Assembly: GCA_964629615.1 (NCBI GenBank)
Contig: CAZVUD010000001.1
Location: 62,001 to 126,000, forward strand
Direction: 5' to 3'
Length of the DNA: 64,000 nt
Origin: SVTX01 sp964629615
Lineage (GTDB): Bacteria > Bacillota > Clostridia > Oscillospirales > CAG-272
Shown piece by piece: positions 62,139 to 64,000 of this stretch (within the stretch, counting starts at the first letter, position 1; every line of letters begins with the position of its first letter). Both the position numbers and the translations under genes were made by a program. The notes under the pieces were generated by a model that worked only from the letters and a program-made list of their open reading frames with translations, did not search any database and was not told the DNA's origin.

Positions 62139-62165
62139 ACCGCGCAAAATCTGATATAGCGCGGT
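62139..62165 (+). promoter_or_regulatory. Leader hairpin before rpsF
   Basis: ACCGCGC (62139-62145) pairs with GCGCGGT (62159-62165) around a 13-base loop, about 30 bases before the rpsF start. rpsF leaders in many bacteria bind the S6:S18 complex for feedback control; a CCG triplet is present at the stem base. Whether this is that motif is not certain. Confidence 0.4.
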
Positions 62166-62195
62166 CGTAATTAAGTCCATAGGGAGGTAAAAAAC

Positions 62196-62582
62196 ATGGC
62201 ATTCAATAATTATGAAACACTTTTCATCGTTGATGTAACAGCAGGCGAGGAAGCTGCAAAGGCTACCGTTGATAAGTTCACAACCTTGATTAGCGAAAAC
62301 GGTGAGATCATTGATATCGCTAACTGGGGCAAAAAGCGTCTTGCTTACCTCATCAATGATATGAGCGAAGGTGTTTACACTGTAGTAACCTACAAGGCAG
62401 ATCCTTCTTTCATCTCTGAGCTTGAGCGTCTTATGAACATTGATGAATCCGTAATGCGTTCGCTTACTCTTAAGCTTGAGCACGAGCCTACATTCAAGGC
62501 TGAAGTTGAAGCTGAAGTAGCTAATGAAGAAGTAGTTGCTGAAGAAACAGTTGCTGAAGTTGAAACAACAGACGCAGAGTAA
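62196..62582 (+). CDS. rpsF: 30S ribosomal protein S6
   Basis: This 128-residue protein starts with NNYETLFIVDVTAGEE, the S6 opening, followed by WGKKRLAYLINDMSEGVYTV and RSLTLKLE. The C-terminal 30 residues are Glu/Ala/Val-rich, a common acidic tail. S6 binds 16S rRNA with S18. GGGAGG precedes the ATG. It leads the conserved rpsF-ssb-rpsR operon. Confidence 0.97.
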   Translation: MAFNNYETLFIVDVTAGEEAAKATVDKFTTLISENGEIIDIANWGKKRLAYLINDMSEGVYTVVTYKADPSFISELERLMNIDESVMRSLTLKLEHEPTFKAEVEAEVANEEVVAEETVAEVETTDAE

Positions 62583-62606
62583 TTCAGTACATTCGGAGGG
62601 CATCGT

Positions 62607-63059
62607 ATGGCAAACTTCAATTTAAATAAGGTCATCCTCGGCGGTAGACTTACTGCCGACCCCGAACTCAAAACAACTCAGAGCGGCATCTCGGTAGTGT
62701 CCTTCACTATCGCAGTAAACCGCAGATACACAAAGGACTCCGGTCAGCAGAGCGAATCCGATTTCTTTAACGTAACAGCATGGAGACAGACTGCAGAGTT
62801 TGTTTCACGTTACTTCAGAAAGGGTTCTTCCATCTGCATCGTCGGAAACATCCAGAACAGAAACTGGACAGATCAGGACGGACAGAAGCATTATAGAACG
62901 GACATCGTTGCTGATGAAGTAATGTTTGTTGACTCAAGATCCGATTCCCCCGTAGCTCCCGATGCATTCGGTCAGTCTGCGGCGCCCGCATTCTCTTCAC
63001 CTGCAGGTTCAGCTCCTAAATTTGAAGAGATAAAAACAGATGACGATCTCCCGTTCTGA
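62607..63059 (+). CDS. ssb: Single-stranded DNA-binding protein
   Basis: This 150-residue protein has the OB-fold pattern NKVILGGRLTADPELKTT, FTIAVNRRYTKD and FFNVTAWRQTAEFVSRYF, and the acidic C-terminal tip DDDLPF that recruits replication and repair proteins. It lies between rpsF and rpsR, its standard place. GGAGG is placed before the ATG. Confidence 0.97.
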   Translation: MANFNLNKVILGGRLTADPELKTTQSGISVVSFTIAVNRRYTKDSGQQSESDFFNVTAWRQTAEFVSRYFRKGSSICIVGNIQNRNWTDQDGQKHYRTDIVADEVMFVDSRSDSPVAPDAFGQSAAPAFSSPAGSAPKFEEIKTDDDLPF

Positions 63060-63096
63060 GATCGTTGTATAACAATTTTACAGGAGGATTTGAAAG

Positions 63097-63345
63097 ATGG
63101 ATAGAAATGAAACTCGTGCACAAAGACCTGTTGTTCGCAAGAGAAGAAAAGTTTGTATCTTCTGTGCAGACAAGGTAGCATACATTGATTACAAGGATAG
63201 CGCAAAGCTCAGAAAGTTTATCAGCGAGCGCGGCAAGATCCTTCCCAGAAGAATTTCCGGTACATGCGCACTTCACCAGCGTGAGCTTAACACAGCTATC
63301 AAGCGCGCTCGTCAGGCAGCTCTTCTCCCCTATATTGCTGATTGA
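63097..63345 (+). CDS. rpsR: 30S ribosomal protein S18
   Basis: This 82-residue protein contains VRKRRKVCIFCADKVAYIDYKD and LRKFISERGKILPRRISGTCALHQRELNTAIKRARQAALLPY (quoted in parts), the S18 core. It keeps the paired cysteines of the zinc-type form at CIFC and a later Cys-His. AGGAGG precedes the ATG. It ends the operon. Confidence 0.97.
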   Translation: MDRNETRAQRPVVRKRRKVCIFCADKVAYIDYKDSAKLRKFISERGKILPRRISGTCALHQRELNTAIKRARQAALLPYIAD

Positions 63346-63366
63346 TCATATTGCAATAATAAATAG

Positions 63367-63394
63367 ATATCCGAGGCAGATATGCCTCGGATAT
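63367..63394 (+). terminator. Terminator of the rpsF operon
   Basis: A 12-bp stem (63367-63378 and 63383-63394) with a 4-base loop is followed by TTGTTATATT. Confidence 0.85.
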
Positions 63395-63462
63395 TTGTTA
63401 TATTAACGGAAAATGCGCTGTGAAAAATCGATATTTTCTTGCAAATTTTTATAAATTTTCCC

Positions 63463-63491
63463 TTTACTTATTCAGATATTTGTGGTATAAT
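63463..63491 (+). promoter_or_regulatory. Promoter of the alcohol dehydrogenase gene
   Basis: TTTACT (63463-63468) and TATAAT (63486-63491) are 17 bp apart. The leader of about 110 bases shows no clear regulatory fold. Confidence 0.78.
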
Positions 63492-63606
63492 ATTATGTGG
63501 AGATGTGTGCTCACTCAATGGCAGTGCTTTTTGCACACACTCATGACTTCATATAAGCATAAGACATATACACATAGATATAATGAGGATCCCGGAGGAT
63601 ATATAA

Positions 63607-64000
63607 ATGCACGGTTTTTTCTTGAGAACTGCAGTTCATTTCGATGAAAATGCACTTTCCAGACTTGCACAGCTGAAATATGACAAGGTCTGCATATTTG
63701 CAGATCCCTTTACAGTTTCAAGCGGACTTATTAAGCTCGCAACAAAGCATCTTGACGATGCAAATATCAAGTACAGCATATTTTCAAACATCGTGCCCGA
63801 TCCTTCCATCGAAAAGGTCGCTGAGGGCGTTGCCGCTCTCACAAGTGAGATGGCTCCCTGCCTTATCGCGATAGGCGGCGGCTCTGCCATTGACCTTGCA
63901 AAATGTGTGCGCCTCTTTGCACGCAAGCTGAACCCCGACTATTTTCCCTACTTCATCGCAGTTCCCACCACGAGCGGAACAGGCAGTGAGGTAACATCAT
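63607..64000 (+). CDS. Iron-containing alcohol dehydrogenase (partial)
   Basis: The first 131 residues are visible and the frame runs off the right edge. They show the N-terminal nucleotide-binding part of group III alcohol dehydrogenases: VCIFADPFTVSSGLIKLA, the IAIGGGSAIDLAK motif (GGGS binds NAD(P)) and PTTSGTGSEVTS. The metal-binding His/Asp residues lie beyond the window, so the metal and substrate are not known. GGAGG lies 8 bases before the ATG. Confidence 0.9.
   Translation, partial: MHGFFLRTAVHFDENALSRLAQLKYDKVCIFADPFTVSSGLIKLATKHLDDANIKYSIFSNIVPDPSIEKVAEGVAALTSEMAPCLIAIGGGSAIDLAKCVRLFARKLNPDYFPYFIAVPTTSGTGSEVTS

Noticed and set aside
1..64000. CRISPR array or rRNA genes
   Set aside because: I saw no regularly spaced repeats of CRISPR type and no rRNA-like sequence.

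Overview
The window reads as a chromosomal segment of a spore-forming, Gram-positive, low-GC bacterium of the Clostridia (Bacillota). Evidence: a forespore sigma factor (SigG type), a GerA/SpoVAF-type germination protein, a mraZ-led division and cell wall cluster with a MurE carrying the meso-diaminopimelate DNPR motif, NrdR, FakA/FakB-type fatty acid kinase genes, and many vegetative promoters of the TTGACA-17 bp-TATAAT type. A run of ten Ns inside one gene points to a scaffolded draft, possibly metagenomic, assembly. Species cannot be named from this alone.

Layout. 1-3.2 kb: end of ddl, radC, sigG and a sugar-type oxidoreductase broken by the N run. 3.2-16.9 kb: the dcw cluster on the minus strand (mraZ, rsmH, ftsL-like, PBP/spoVD-like, murE, murF, mraY, ftsW, murG, ftsQ, ftsZ), with no murD between mraY and ftsW. 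17.1-20.6 kb: germination protein, nrdR, a pyridoxal-type kinase and tRNA-Thr(CGT). 20.7-39.3 kb: one 18.6-kb minus-strand transcription unit of nine genes, the most unusual part of the window. It encodes a CvpA-like membrane protein, two small membrane proteins, a glycoside hydrolase 3-like protein fused to two membrane helices and a degenerate AAA domain, two membrane-anchored McrB-type AAA ATPases that share an apparently identical 1,087-bp segment, a DUF2357-like coiled-coil protein between them, and two large membrane-anchored transglutaminase-like proteins, the last with about a dozen MBG-type repeats.

39.6-46.6 kb (plus strand): a YidC insertase fused to a CDP-glycerol glycerophosphotransferase-like domain, a small membrane protein, and an ABC importer operon ending in a LicC-like nucleotidyltransferase with an N-terminal winged helix. 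46.6-53.4 kb: fakA/fakB-type genes, a topoisomerase III and an unknown membrane protein. 53.5-61.4 kb: a compact phage-derived unit with packaging, portal, Prp-like protease, scaffold-like and N4-gp56-type capsid genes under its own divergent S24-repressor switch, but with no tail, integrase or replication genes. 61.4-64 kb: a DUF6514-like gene, rpsF-ssb-rpsR and the start of an iron-type alcohol dehydrogenase.

How the parts fit: the dcw cluster, YidC fusion and nucleotidyltransferase operon all concern envelope synthesis. The nine-gene unit looks like a cytoplasmic AAA machine coupled through membrane helices to extracytoplasmic transglutaminase-like proteins. That coupling is inferred from co-transcription and topology, not shown. 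All function calls come from reading motifs by eye; no database search or structure prediction was run.
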